Source of the DNA: Limnohabitans sp. | Lineage (GTDB): Bacteria; Pseudomonadota; Gammaproteobacteria; Burkholderiales; Burkholderiaceae_C | DNA length: 24,972 bases | Direction: 5' to 3' | Assembly: GCA_009693225.1 (NCBI GenBank) | Contig: SHXP01000004.1 | Coordinates: forward strand, 1 to 24,972 | Shown here: piece by piece, positions 8,197 to 15,555 of the stretch | How positions within the stretch are numbered: the first letter of the stretch is position 1 | How the letters are laid out: each line of letters opens with the position of its first letter | Position numbers and translations under genes: made by a program | The notes under the pieces: generated by a model | Databases searched by the model: none | What the model was told of the DNA's origin: nothing | The model's input: the letters and a program-made list of their open reading frames with translations, nothing else

Positions 8197-9615
8197 ATGT
8201 CTGATTTGACCCAATGCACCGCAGTACAACTGCTCGCGCTTTACCGCAACGGTGACGCTTCTCCGGTGGAAGTCACGCAGCAGGTCTTGCAACGCATTGC
8301 GCGCTTGAACCCGCTTCTCAATGCGTTTTGTCTGGTCGATGCCGAGGCTGCATTGCACAGCGCCCGTGTCAGTGAACAGCGCTGGCTGGCGCACAGACAC
8401 AGCGGCGCCGCTGTCGGCGCTCTGGAAGGCGTGCCTGCTTCTATCAAGGATTTGATACTGACCAGAGGCTGGCCGACCTTACGCGGTAGCCGCACCGTCA
8501 ACCCGCAGCAAAGCTGGGATGTGGACGCGCCGGTGACGGCCCGATTGCGCGAAGCCGGTGCGGTATTACTGGGCAAAACCACCACGCCCGAATTCGGCTG
8601 CAAAGGCGAAACCAATTCGCTGCTCACCGGCATCAGCCGCAACCCCTGGAATACCGCACACACGCCGGGCGGCTCGTCAGGCGGCGCATCGGCTGCGGTG
8701 ACGGCCGGTCTGGGCCCGTTGGCGGTCGGTACCGACGGTGCAGGCAGTGTGCGCATACCTGCTGCGTTTTGCGGCAACGTCGGTTTGAAGCCGAGTTTCG
8801 GCCGCGTTCCCGCCTATCCTTTATCGCCGTTCGGTTCGGTGGCGCACCTGGGCCCGCTCGCCATGAGCGTGGGAGACGTGGCGCTGATGATGAACGTCAT
8901 CACACAAGCCGATGCGCGCGACTGGACCTCGTTGCCGTTTGACGGCATGGACTACACCGCGCAGCTTAACCATGGCGCCCAGGGTTTGCGTGTCGCGTAT
9001 TCGCCGGCTTTGGGCTATGCCAGAAACATCCATCCTGACATCGCCGCCGCCGTGGCCAAAGCCGCACAGCATTTGCGGGATTTGGGCGCGGTGGTCGAGC
9101 AAGTCGACCCCGCTATCGACGACCCGCTGGACATCACCACCGGTTTGTGGTTTGCCGGTGCCTACCAGGTGTGGCGCACATTGAGCGCACAACAGCAGGC
9201 GCAGACCGATCCGGACTTTGCGGCGCAGGCGGCACTCGGCGAACAACTGCACGCGAACGCCTTGCACCAGTTGACACAACGCAGAGGCGCGCTGGGTTCA
9301 CACATGCGCCAGTTCATGCAGCGTTTTGATTTGATACTCACGCCCAGCACCGCGGTGCCTGCCTTCAAAGCATTGCCCGCTGGTCACAGCCCCATGAATT
9401 CAGCGGAAATGCTGGGCTGGTCACCGTTCAGTTACCCGTTCAATCTGAGCCAGCAACCGGCCGTCAGCCTGCCTTGCGGTTTGACACAGGACGGTCTGCC
9501 CATGGGCGTGCAACTGGTCGGTCCCATGTTCGGCGATGCGCTGGTGCTGCGTGCGGCCAAAGCCCTGGAAACGTGTTACCCCTTGTTACGCCCGGTTGTT
9601 GATCAGGCCCATTGA
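8197..9615 (+). CDS. Amidase, amidase-signature family (GatA-like fold)
   Basis: Second amidase of the module, 472 aa, with a strong CAGGAG ribosome binding site at 8185-8190. The complete triad is visible: Lys84 (ASIKDL), GGSSGG at 158-163 for the cis-Ser, and nucleophile Ser184 in TDGAGSVRIPA. The motif is more standard than in the divergent amidase at 149-1576; the two share fold and motifs but differ enough that they are not a recent duplication. It is the last gene of the ABC/M81 operon, 12 bases after the M81 gene. It is not GatA proper, because no gatC/gatB is nearby. It probably deamidates or cleaves the imported compound before or after the M81 enzyme. Substrate unknown. Confidence 0.9.
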   Translation: MSDLTQCTAVQLLALYRNGDASPVEVTQQVLQRIARLNPLLNAFCLVDAEAALHSARVSEQRWLAHRHSGAAVGALEGVPASIKDLILTRGWPTLRGSRTVNPQQSWDVDAPVTARLREAGAVLLGKTTTPEFGCKGETNSLLTGISRNPWNTAHTPGGSSGGASAAVTAGLGPLAVGTDGAGSVRIPAAFCGNVGLKPSFGRVPAYPLSPFGSVAHLGPLAMSVGDVALMMNVITQADARDWTSLPFDGMDYTAQLNHGAQGLRVAYSPALGYARNIHPDIAAAVAKAAQHLRDLGAVVEQVDPAIDDPLDITTGLWFAGAYQVWRTLSAQQQAQTDPDFAAQAALGEQLHANALHQLTQRRGALGSHMRQFMQRFDLILTPSTAVPAFKALPAGHSPMNSAEMLGWSPFSYPFNLSQQPAVSLPCGLTQDGLPMGVQLVGPMFGDALVLRAAKALETCYPLLRPVVDQAH

Positions 9616-9664
9616 AAAACGGATCCGCGCATAATCGCCGCCAAACTTTGCCTGTGAGCACACC

Positions 9665-10444
9665 ATGACATTCATTGCCCTAGACGTCGGCAATACCCGC
9701 CTGAAATGGGCCATGTATGACAGTCCCCGCGAGGATGCAGCACTGTTGTCGCAGGGCGCGGTATTTCTGGAGAACATAGACCGGCTGGCCGACGGGGATT
9801 GGAAAACATTGCCGCCCGCCACGCGCATGATGGGCTGCATCGTCGCCGGTGACGCCTTGCGCCGCCGTGTGGATGAACAACTCGAACTCTGGGACCTGAC
9901 ACCGAGCTGGGTCGTACCTTCGGCCAGCGAAGCCGGTTTGCACAACGGTTACGACCATCCAACGCGTTTGGGTGCCGACCGCTGGGCGGCGATGATCGGG
10001 GCGCTGGCGCGTATGCGTTCGCAGACCGCAGGACACTCGCCGCGCCCCCTGGTGGTGGTCATGGTCGGTACGGCGGTGACGGTCGAAGCCATTGATGCGC
10101 AAGGGCATTTTCTGGGCGGATTCATTTTGCCGGGCCACGGCATCATGCTGCGCGCGCTTGAATCGGGAACCGCAGGTTTGCGCGTGCCCACCGGCGAGGT
10201 ACGCGAGTTCCCCACCAACACCAGCGACGCGCTGACCAGTGGCGGCACGTTTGCGATTGCCGGTGCGGTCGAGCGCATGGCGCAGCATGTGCGGGCTCGT
10301 TGCGGCGACGAGCCGCTGTGCTACATGACTGGCGGCGCCGGCTGGAAGATGGCGCCGAGCATGTCGGCGCCTTTTGAACTGGTCGAGGGTTTGATATTCG
10401 ACGGCTTGCGCCGGATCGCAGCGCAGCGTTTCAGCGCAGACTAG
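9665..10444 (+). CDS. coaX: Type III pantothenate kinase
   Basis: Catalyses ATP-dependent phosphorylation of pantothenate, the first step of coenzyme A synthesis, in the cytoplasm. It is 259 aa, the normal CoaX size. ASKHA-fold motifs are visible: the phosphate-binding DVGNTRLKW at residues 7-15, GADRW at 103-107 with the likely catalytic Asp105, GTAVT at 135-139 and GGFILPG at 151-157. In many Burkholderiales coaX follows birA; here it follows an amidase across a 49-base gap. A CATAAT sequence at 9630-9635 could be a -10 element of its own promoter, though no good -35 is placed correctly. Its 3' end overlaps the convergent oxidoreductase gene by 14 bases. Confidence 0.95.
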   Translation: MTFIALDVGNTRLKWAMYDSPREDAALLSQGAVFLENIDRLADGDWKTLPPATRMMGCIVAGDALRRRVDEQLELWDLTPSWVVPSASEAGLHNGYDHPTRLGADRWAAMIGALARMRSQTAGHSPRPLVVVMVGTAVTVEAIDAQGHFLGGFILPGHGIMLRALESGTAGLRVPTGEVREFPTNTSDALTSGGTFAIAGAVERMAQHVRARCGDEPLCYMTGGAGWKMAPSMSAPFELVEGLIFDGLRRIAAQRFSAD

Positions 10445-12485
10445 CCACCTGAACCGTGCAGTCATAAAACACCGGCGCGCGGCCCATGTCGGTCAGCAGT
10501 TGCGAGGTCAACTCGTTCACATTGGTGCCGTTGGCGCCCAGCTTGCGCCACCACACACCGAGTCCGACCACCATGCCGGGCTGCGCCCGCGTGCTGATCT
10601 GCGCCTTGCACTGGTAACTGCCCCGGTCGTTGAACACGCGCACCATGTCGCCGTCGTTCAGCTGTCTGGCGGTGGCGTCCTGCGGGTGAATTTCGAGCAG
10701 CGGCTCGCCTTCCATGTCGCGCAGGCTTTTCACGTTCACAAACGATGAATTCAAAAAATTGCGCGCCGGCGGCGAAATCATGGCCAGCGGGTAAGCGGCG
10801 GTCTCGTCGGACTGCTCGTAGTTCGGCAGGTAATCGGGCAGCGGGTCGAGCCCCATGGCGGCCAGGCGATCGCTGACAAACTCGCATTTACCGGAGGGCG
10901 TGGGGAAACCGCCGTGCTCGAACGGCGCATCCGCCACAGGCCAGGCGGCGAAACCGTGTTGCAGCAGCGCGTCCATGGTCACAGGATGTGCGCTGTTCAG
11001 GTTGGCTGGGCTTTGCAGCGAGGTGCGCAGCAGTTCCTCATCCGGCTCTTGCAACAAGGGGTTGTCCAGCCCCATGCGCAGACTCAGTTCTCGGAATATG
11101 TGCGTGTTGGTTTTGGCCTCGCCCATCGGCGCGACGGCCGGGCGGTTTAGCACCATGTCGGTGTGGCCGTAGCTGTTGTGTATGTCCCAGTGCTCAAGCT
11201 GCGTGGTGGCCGGCAGTACGATGTCGGCGTAATCGGCGCTGTCGGTCATGAAATGTTCCAGCACCACGGTGAACAGGTCTTCGCGCGCAAAGCCCTTGAC
11301 CACCTTGGCCGACTCGGGCGCCACCGCCACCGGGTTGCTGTTGTAGACGATGACCGCTTCGATCAGCCCCTGCGTGTTCAGCGCGTCGCCAATGGTGCTC
11401 ATATTAACCAGCGGCGCTTTGGCGTTGCGGTGCAAATCGGGCCGCTGCAAGCCGAAGGCGTTGGCGCGCGCGTGGTGCGAGGCGCTCATCAGCACACCGC
11501 CGGAGCGGTGCCGCCAGGCACCGGTGAGCGCTGGCAGGCAGGCGATGGCCCGCACGGCATTGCCGCCGCCGCGACTGCGTTGCACGCCGTAGTTCAGGCG
11601 TATGCCGGCAGGCGTGGTGTGCGCGTAGTCATAAGCGAGCTGGCGTATGTCGTCCTCCTTCAAACCGCAGACCGCCGCTGCGCGCCCGGGCGGCCATTGC
11701 AAGGCGCGCTCGCGCAAGGCCTCAAAGCCCAGCGTGTGCTGCGCGATGTAGTCGTGGCCCAGCCAGTCGTGCGTGATCAGCTCGTGCATCAGCGCCAGCG
11801 CCAGCGCAGCGTCGGTGCCGGGTTTGAGGGCCAGGTGCAGATCGCATTTGTCGGCGGTTTCGCTGCGGCGCGGGTCGATACAGACCAAGCGCGCGCCCTG
11901 GCGTTTGGCCTCTTGCGCGATGCGCCAGAAATGGATGTTGCTGGTGATCGAGTTGCTGCCCCAAATGATGATAAATTTCGATTCGGCAAACCAGCCCATC
12001 TTCATGCCGAGCTTGCCGCCCAGCGTGTAGGTGAGCGCGTCGCCGCCGGCGTTGGAGCAAATCGTGCGGTCGAGTTTGGCCGCGCCCAGCAGATTGAAAA
12101 AACGCATGGCGATGGACTCGCCTTGCACCAGACCCATGGTGCCTGCGTAGCTGTAGGGCAGCAGTTTTTCAGGGCGCGTGGCGACGATGGGTGCCAGCCG
12201 CGCAGCGATGGTGTCCAGCGCCTCGTCCCAGCTGATGCGCGCGAACTGACCGCTGCCCTTGGGGCCGACGCGTTTCATCGGATGCAGTAGACGGTCCGGG
12301 TGGTAAGTGCGCTCGGTGTAGCGCGACACCTTGGCGCACAGCACGCCGTCGGTCATGGGGTGGTCCGGGTTGCCTTGCACTTTGACGGCCACACCGTTTT
12401 GCACGGTGGTGACCAAAGAACAGGTGTCGGGGCAGTCGTGCGGGCAGGCGCCCAGGATGGTGGTGTTCATGTTGGCATTGTGCAT
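10431..12485 (-). CDS. Molybdopterin-dependent oxidoreductase, DMSO reductase superfamily
   Basis: Large catalytic subunit-like protein, 684 aa from the chosen start. An N-terminal [4Fe-4S] site is clear: Cys14, Cys18, Cys22 and Cys50 (CPHDCPDTC, then GVLC). Next come the Mo-bis-MGD binding regions, including WGSNSITSN, CIDPRRSETAD, and a C-terminal dinucleotide-binding domain with the EIHPQDATARQL pattern. I could not assign the Mo-ligand residue with confidence; the region RTICSNAGGDAL occupies that position. There is no twin-arginine signal, so it is probably cytoplasmic. No electron-transfer partner subunit is adjacent. MNTTILGA (12470) is an alternative start, but AAGGA sits upstream of MHNANM at a more plausible distance; a still longer frame starts at 12521. 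Substrate not predictable. Confidence 0.88.
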   Translation of the reverse strand: MHNANMNTTILGACPHDCPDTCSLVTTVQNGVAVKVQGNPDHPMTDGVLCAKVSRYTERTYHPDRLLHPMKRVGPKGSGQFARISWDEALDTIAARLAPIVATRPEKLLPYSYAGTMGLVQGESIAMRFFNLLGAAKLDRTICSNAGGDALTYTLGGKLGMKMGWFAESKFIIIWGSNSITSNIHFWRIAQEAKRQGARLVCIDPRRSETADKCDLHLALKPGTDAALALALMHELITHDWLGHDYIAQHTLGFEALRERALQWPPGRAAAVCGLKEDDIRQLAYDYAHTTPAGIRLNYGVQRSRGGGNAVRAIACLPALTGAWRHRSGGVLMSASHHARANAFGLQRPDLHRNAKAPLVNMSTIGDALNTQGLIEAVIVYNSNPVAVAPESAKVVKGFAREDLFTVVLEHFMTDSADYADIVLPATTQLEHWDIHNSYGHTDMVLNRPAVAPMGEAKTNTHIFRELSLRMGLDNPLLQEPDEELLRTSLQSPANLNSAHPVTMDALLQHGFAAWPVADAPFEHGGFPTPSGKCEFVSDRLAAMGLDPLPDYLPNYEQSDETAAYPLAMISPPARNFLNSSFVNVKSLRDMEGEPLLEIHPQDATARQLNDGDMVRVFNDRGSYQCKAQISTRAQPGMVVGLGVWWRKLGANGTNVNELTSQLLTDMGRAPVFYDCTVQVASLR

Positions 12486-12568
12486 GTTTTTACCCGTCCT
12501 TGGGAGGTGGCATACATACACCTGAGTCGGCCACCGAGCCGAGCCTTAACCAGGACTTATGCGTCAGC

Positions 12569-12763
12569 TTAGCCCGTGCGACGACCAGCCTTTGGTAAGG
12601 GTAAATTTAGCGATGCCTCAGTGTCGCGCTCTGACAGTCGCCCCGACACGTACTTGTGCAAAACGCTGGCAATCAAGGTCTGATAGGGCATGCTTTCTTC
12701 AAGGGCCTTGACCTCTATGCCCTGCAAGTCGCCTGATGACAGTCCTATGCGCGGCTCATTCAT
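12569..12763 (-). pseudogene. Remnant of a CopG-like antitoxin (C-terminal half)
   Basis: A 64-aa frame opens with ATG overlapping the end of the toxin remnant. It contains DLQGIEVKALEES followed by MPYQTLIASVLHKYVSGRL, which I recognise as the ribbon-helix-helix C-terminal half of CopG-type antitoxins paired with Txe/YoeB-like toxins. The usual N-terminal portion of roughly 40-50 residues is missing, as if deleted at the junction with the toxin gene. The tail after SERD reads as unrelated read-through sequence. It lies downstream of the toxin on the same strand. A shortened functional antitoxin cannot be fully excluded, but with the toxin broken a relic is likelier. Confidence 0.6.
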
Positions 12764-12990
12764 AGTGTGACCACAAGCGCAGCACCTTGACGGTTTGCTG
12801 TTCTTGCAGCACTTGGTAAACAAGGTGATGCTGAATGTTGATGCGCCGGGAATATGTGCCGGACAGAGCACCGACCAGCTTCTCGCAGGGCGGCGGGTTT
12901 TGAAAAGGAATCTCTTTGATGATGGCCAAGAACTCTTTGTCCTCACACACAAGGCAAGCGGCGCAGGCCGGCCGTAGCAGACGTCGTGAT
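12756..12990 (-). pseudogene. Remnant of a Txe/YoeB-like mRNA-interferase toxin
   Basis: From 12944 down to the stop at 12756 the frame gives about 62 residues matching the C-terminal part of RelE-superfamily Txe/YoeB toxins: FQNPPP, EKLVGALSG, YSRRINIQHHLVYQVL and the ending RLWSHYE. The family's first quarter or so is not in this frame. A neighbouring frame just upstream (12975-12946) reads TAGLRRLPCV and hits a stop at 12945-12943, exactly where the good frame begins. That suggests a frameshift within the toxin's N-terminal part. The frame itself continues to an ATG at 13070, but those residues do not resemble the family. Two genes in one decayed toxin-antitoxin locus (with 12569-12763) is the simplest reading. 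Confidence 0.6.
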
Positions 12991-13039
12991 AGCATAGAGA
13001 TGCGGCCGGGCCTGCGGCGTTCGCCGTCAATGGAATTTG

Positions 13040-13076
13040 CTTTGCATCTCTCGCAAAGACGGGCCGGCATGGCCGG
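13040..13076. repeat. Two small perfect hairpins upstream of the M20 gene
   Basis: CTTTGC / GCAAAG (6-base arms, 7-base loop, 13040-13058) is followed by CCGGC / GCCGG (5-base arms, 3-base loop, 13064-13076). Neither is followed by a T tract in either direction, so they are not convincing terminators. They lie between the toxin-antitoxin relic and the M20 hydrolase. The rest of 12991-13129 shows no gene. Confidence 0.3.
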
Positions 13077-13129
13077 AAATGGCTGATCGGGTAGACTGAC
13101 TCCTCAACCCCTCTCCACAGGTGACCCCC

Positions 13130-14320
13130 ATGAAACTGCTCGACTCGATCGCCACCGAAGCCGCCAGCATTGTTGCCCTGCGCCGCGACATACACGCCCA
13201 CCCGGAACTCTGTTACCAGGAAAACCGCACGTCAGACCTGGTGGCAACCCAATTGAGCAGCTGGGGCATCGAAGTGCACCGGGGGATGGGCACCACCGGC
13301 GTGGTCGGCGTCATCAAAAACGGTAGCAGCAAGCGCAGCATCGGTCTGCGCGCCGACATGGATGCGCTGCCGGTGCAAGAGGCCAACACCTTTGCCCACG
13401 CCAGCCAGCACCCCGGCAAGATGCACGCCTGCGGCCACGACGGCCACACCGCCATGCTGCTGGCCACAGCCCGGCATTTGTCCCAGCATAAAAATTTCGA
13501 CGGCACGGTGGTGCTGATTTTTCAACCCGCCGAAGAAGGCGGCGGCGGCGCGCGGGAAATGATCAAGGACGGTTTGTTCGACCAATTCCCGGTGGATGCG
13601 GTCTTCGGTCTGCACAACTGGCCCGGCATGGCGGTGGGTAAGGCGGCGGTCAGCGCCGGACCGGTGATGGCCTCGAGCAACGAATTCAAAATCACCATCA
13701 AAGGCAAGGGCAGCCACGCCGCACTGCCGCACAACGGCATCGACCCGGTGCCGATCGCCTGCGAAATGGTGCAGGCCTTCCAGACCATCGTCTCGCGCAA
13801 CATCAAACCGGTGGACGCCGGTGTCATTTCAGTCACCATGATCCACGCCGGCGAAGCCACCAACGTGGTGCCCGACAGCTGCGAGCTGCAAGGCACGGTG
13901 CGCACCTTCACGGTGGAATTGCTCGACATGATCGAGCGTCGCATGCGCACCATCGCCGAGCACGTCAGCGCCGCGCACGAGGCCGCGTGCACGTTTGAGT
14001 TTGTACGCAATTACCCGCCGACCATCAACCACGCCAAAGAGGCTGATTTCACGCGCAGCGTGCTGGCCGAGATCATCGGCGCGGAAAACGTGCTGGCGCA
14101 GGAGCCGACCATGGGCTCCGAGGACTTCTCCTACATGCTGCTGAAAAAACCCGGCACTTATTTTTTCCTGGCCAACGGCGAAGGCCAGCACCGCGAGATG
14201 GGCCACGGCGGCGGCCCCTGCACCTTGCACAACCCCAGTTACGATTTCAACGACGACCTGATTCCGCTGGGCGGCACCATCTGGGTGAACATGGTCGAGA
14301 AATTTCTTGCCAAGGCCTGA
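13130..14320 (+). CDS. M20 family metal-dependent amidohydrolase (hippurate hydrolase-like)
   Basis: Hydrolyses an N-acyl or amide bond of an amino acid conjugate in the cytoplasm, using two divalent metals. It is 396 aa, normal for the family. Visible motifs: HAHPEL at 22-27, RADMDALP at 74-81, metal ligands Cys101 and His103 in HACGHDGH, catalytic Glu135 and ligand Glu136 in QPAEEGGGGA, and His162 in LHNWP. The C-terminal GSEDFSYML is also present. A GTG three codons upstream is possible, but AGGTGA at 13119-13124 makes a well-spaced ribosome binding site for the ATG at 13130. Members act on hippurate, N-acetyl-amino acids or indole-acetyl conjugates; which one applies here cannot be told. 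It stands alone, though it is the third amide-hydrolase type in the window. Confidence 0.92.
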   Translation: MKLLDSIATEAASIVALRRDIHAHPELCYQENRTSDLVATQLSSWGIEVHRGMGTTGVVGVIKNGSSKRSIGLRADMDALPVQEANTFAHASQHPGKMHACGHDGHTAMLLATARHLSQHKNFDGTVVLIFQPAEEGGGGAREMIKDGLFDQFPVDAVFGLHNWPGMAVGKAAVSAGPVMASSNEFKITIKGKGSHAALPHNGIDPVPIACEMVQAFQTIVSRNIKPVDAGVISVTMIHAGEATNVVPDSCELQGTVRTFTVELLDMIERRMRTIAEHVSAAHEAACTFEFVRNYPPTINHAKEADFTRSVLAEIIGAENVLAQEPTMGSEDFSYMLLKKPGTYFFLANGEGQHREMGHGGGPCTLHNPSYDFNDDLIPLGGTIWVNMVEKFLAKA

Positions 14321-14359
14321 GCCTGCATACAGGATTTACCAAAACGGTCTTTCGCCAGA

Positions 14360-14379
14360 CCCGGTATTCGGGAACCGGG
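14360..14379. terminator. Hairpin between convergent genes, possible weak terminator
   Basis: CCCGGT and ACCGGG form a perfect 6-base stem around an 8-base loop in the 71-base gap between the M20 gene (plus) and the TetR gene (minus). On the plus strand the stem is followed by AAAA rather than T, and on the minus strand by TCTGG, so a canonical intrinsic terminator is not present in either direction. Position between convergent genes is the main support. Confidence 0.3.
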
Positions 14380-14391
14380 AAAATGACGGCG

Positions 14392-15045
14392 CTATTCAGT
14401 GCGGTACACCTGAATCAGCGCCTGCAACTGTGACTTGGGCCGTTCGCCCAGGTAGGGCAACAGCAAACCCAGCACCTGTTGCGCGCCGCGCAAGGCGCTG
14501 TGGTCTGCGTTGGTATCTTCCAGAGCGTGACGCGGGTTTTGCACATACTCATAACTGAGCCACCAGGTCAGCAGCACCACCATGTGCGTGGCGCAACTGT
14601 GGCGTTCAAGGCCGCTCTGGGACAGCAAGCCTTGTTGCTGCAAGCCTGAAAGCAGGGCTTCAAAAGCCTGTTGCTTGTGCTGCAAGATCGCTTGGAGCTG
14701 AGCCTCGAGATGCCGGTTTTTGCTCAGCAAATCGTTGAGGTCGCGGTAGACAAAGCGGTGCCGCCAGATCAGTTCGAACAGGCTGTGTATGAAGAACCAG
14801 GCGTGCTCCAGGTCGCGTACGTCGGCGGCGGCCGGCAGCAAGCGCTCGATGTCAGCGCTGTAGGCATCGAACAAGGCGTTGACCAGCAACTCCTTGGACG
14901 GAAAGTGGTAGAAGAGATTGCCCGGGCTGATGCCCATGTCCGAGGCGATCAAGGTGGTGGCCACATTCGGCTCGCCATACCGGTTGAACAAATCCAGTGC
15001 GGTTGACAGGATGCGTTCAGCGGTACGGCGCGGCGGTTTTTTCAC
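14392..15045 (-). CDS. phaD: TetR-family regulator, PhaD-like
   Basis: DNA-binding regulator, 217 aa, with an N-terminal TetR helix-turn-helix. ALDLFNRYGEPNVATTLIA and DMGISPGNLFYHFPSKELLV span about residues 16-55 and match the PhaD pattern (GEPNVST, then MGISPGNLYYHF) known from pseudomonads. The C-terminal ligand domain also has PhaD-like stretches, such as the region around RHRFVYRDLNDLL. The start is GTG at 15045, four bases after the phasin stop; AAAGG in the phasin tail can serve as ribosome binding site. PhaD controls phasin and PHA synthase genes in Pseudomonas and is thought to respond to a PHA-metabolism intermediate. Co-transcription with a phasin supports the same role here. The symbol is by similarity and context, not proven. 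Confidence 0.75.
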   Translation of the reverse strand: MKKPPRRTAERILSTALDLFNRYGEPNVATTLIASDMGISPGNLFYHFPSKELLVNALFDAYSADIERLLPAAADVRDLEHAWFFIHSLFELIWRHRFVYRDLNDLLSKNRHLEAQLQAILQHKQQAFEALLSGLQQQGLLSQSGLERHSCATHMVVLLTWWLSYEYVQNPRHALEDTNADHSALRGAQQVLGLLLPYLGERPKSQLQALIQVYRTE

Positions 15046-15049
15046 CGCT

Positions 15050-15472
15050 TCAGCCTTTGAGGCTGTTTTTTTCGACGCTAGCTTTGAGCGCTTTTAATTC
15101 GGCTTCCAGCGCAGCCACACGTGCCTGCAAATCCGCCAGATCCTGTGCATCCGGCAGCCCCATATGGTGTAGAGCCTTGGCCACGCGTTCTTCAAAAATG
15201 CCTTCCAGGCGGTCAAACTGCCCGCCGGCGCGTTGGCCGATGTCGCTGGCCATGGCACTTGCTTTGACCGCGGCCGCGGCCATTTTGGCCTGCGCCTGCA
15301 TGGTGGTTTCCTGTAATTTGCTTCCGTCCTTGACCAGCGCTTCAAACACCTTGCTGCCTTCTTCTTGGGCCTTGGCGAACGCCCCCAGGCCGGCCTGCCA
15401 GATCTGCTGGGCGGAGTTTTTCATCTGTTCGCTCATGTTCTGCGGGTCGAATTCCGGGGGTTTGCTGGCCAT
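15050..15472 (-). CDS. Phasin, polyhydroxyalkanoate granule-associated protein
   Basis: Small amphipathic protein of 140 aa expected to coat PHA granules. The body (roughly residues 15-95) is an Ala/Lys/Gln-rich helix with the phasin-like patterns WQAGLGAFAKAQEEGSKVF and FEALVKDGSKLQ. The C-terminus (about 108-134) has Leu/Ala heptads, DLADLQARVAALEAEL, predicting a coiled coil for oligomerisation. It resembles the PhaF/PhaI-type granule-associated family without the AAKP DNA-binding tail of PhaF. CAGGAG seven bases before ATG is a strong ribosome binding site. It is the first gene of a two-gene operon with the PhaD-like regulator, and the palindrome at 15497-15510 lies just upstream. No PHA synthase is in the window. 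Confidence 0.85.
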   Translation of the reverse strand: MASKPPEFDPQNMSEQMKNSAQQIWQAGLGAFAKAQEEGSKVFEALVKDGSKLQETTMQAQAKMAAAAVKASAMASDIGQRAGGQFDRLEGIFEERVAKALHHMGLPDAQDLADLQARVAALEAELKALKASVEKNSLKG

Positions 15473-15496
15473 GTCTGAGCTCCTGTTTTTAACACT

Positions 15497-15510
15497 GGTT
15501 CAATTTAACC
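15497..15510. promoter_or_regulatory. 14-base near-palindrome upstream of the phasin gene (candidate PhaD-type operator)
   Basis: GGTTCAATTTAACC is palindromic except for one base pair. It sits 25-38 bases upstream of the phasin ATG, within the 83-base divergent region shared with the RfaH-like gene. Position and symmetry fit a TetR-family operator overlapping the phasin promoter, and the regulator is encoded in the same operon. No -10/-35 pair is convincing enough to place. Confidence 0.35.
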
Positions 15511-15555
15511 GCGTTACATTACTGGGTCATTATTAAATAGATCTGCTCAAATCTT

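Noticed and set aside
11163..12290. 375-codon open frame on the plus strand
   Set aside because: Antisense to the molybdopterin oxidoreductase; no motif or ribosome binding site, while the opposite strand has a complete [4Fe-4S] and cofactor pattern.
12569..13201. A 210-aa gene covering the toxin-antitoxin region
   Set aside because: The frame merely joins read-through sequence to the antitoxin tail. The toxin homology is in another frame, so this is a relic, not one protein.
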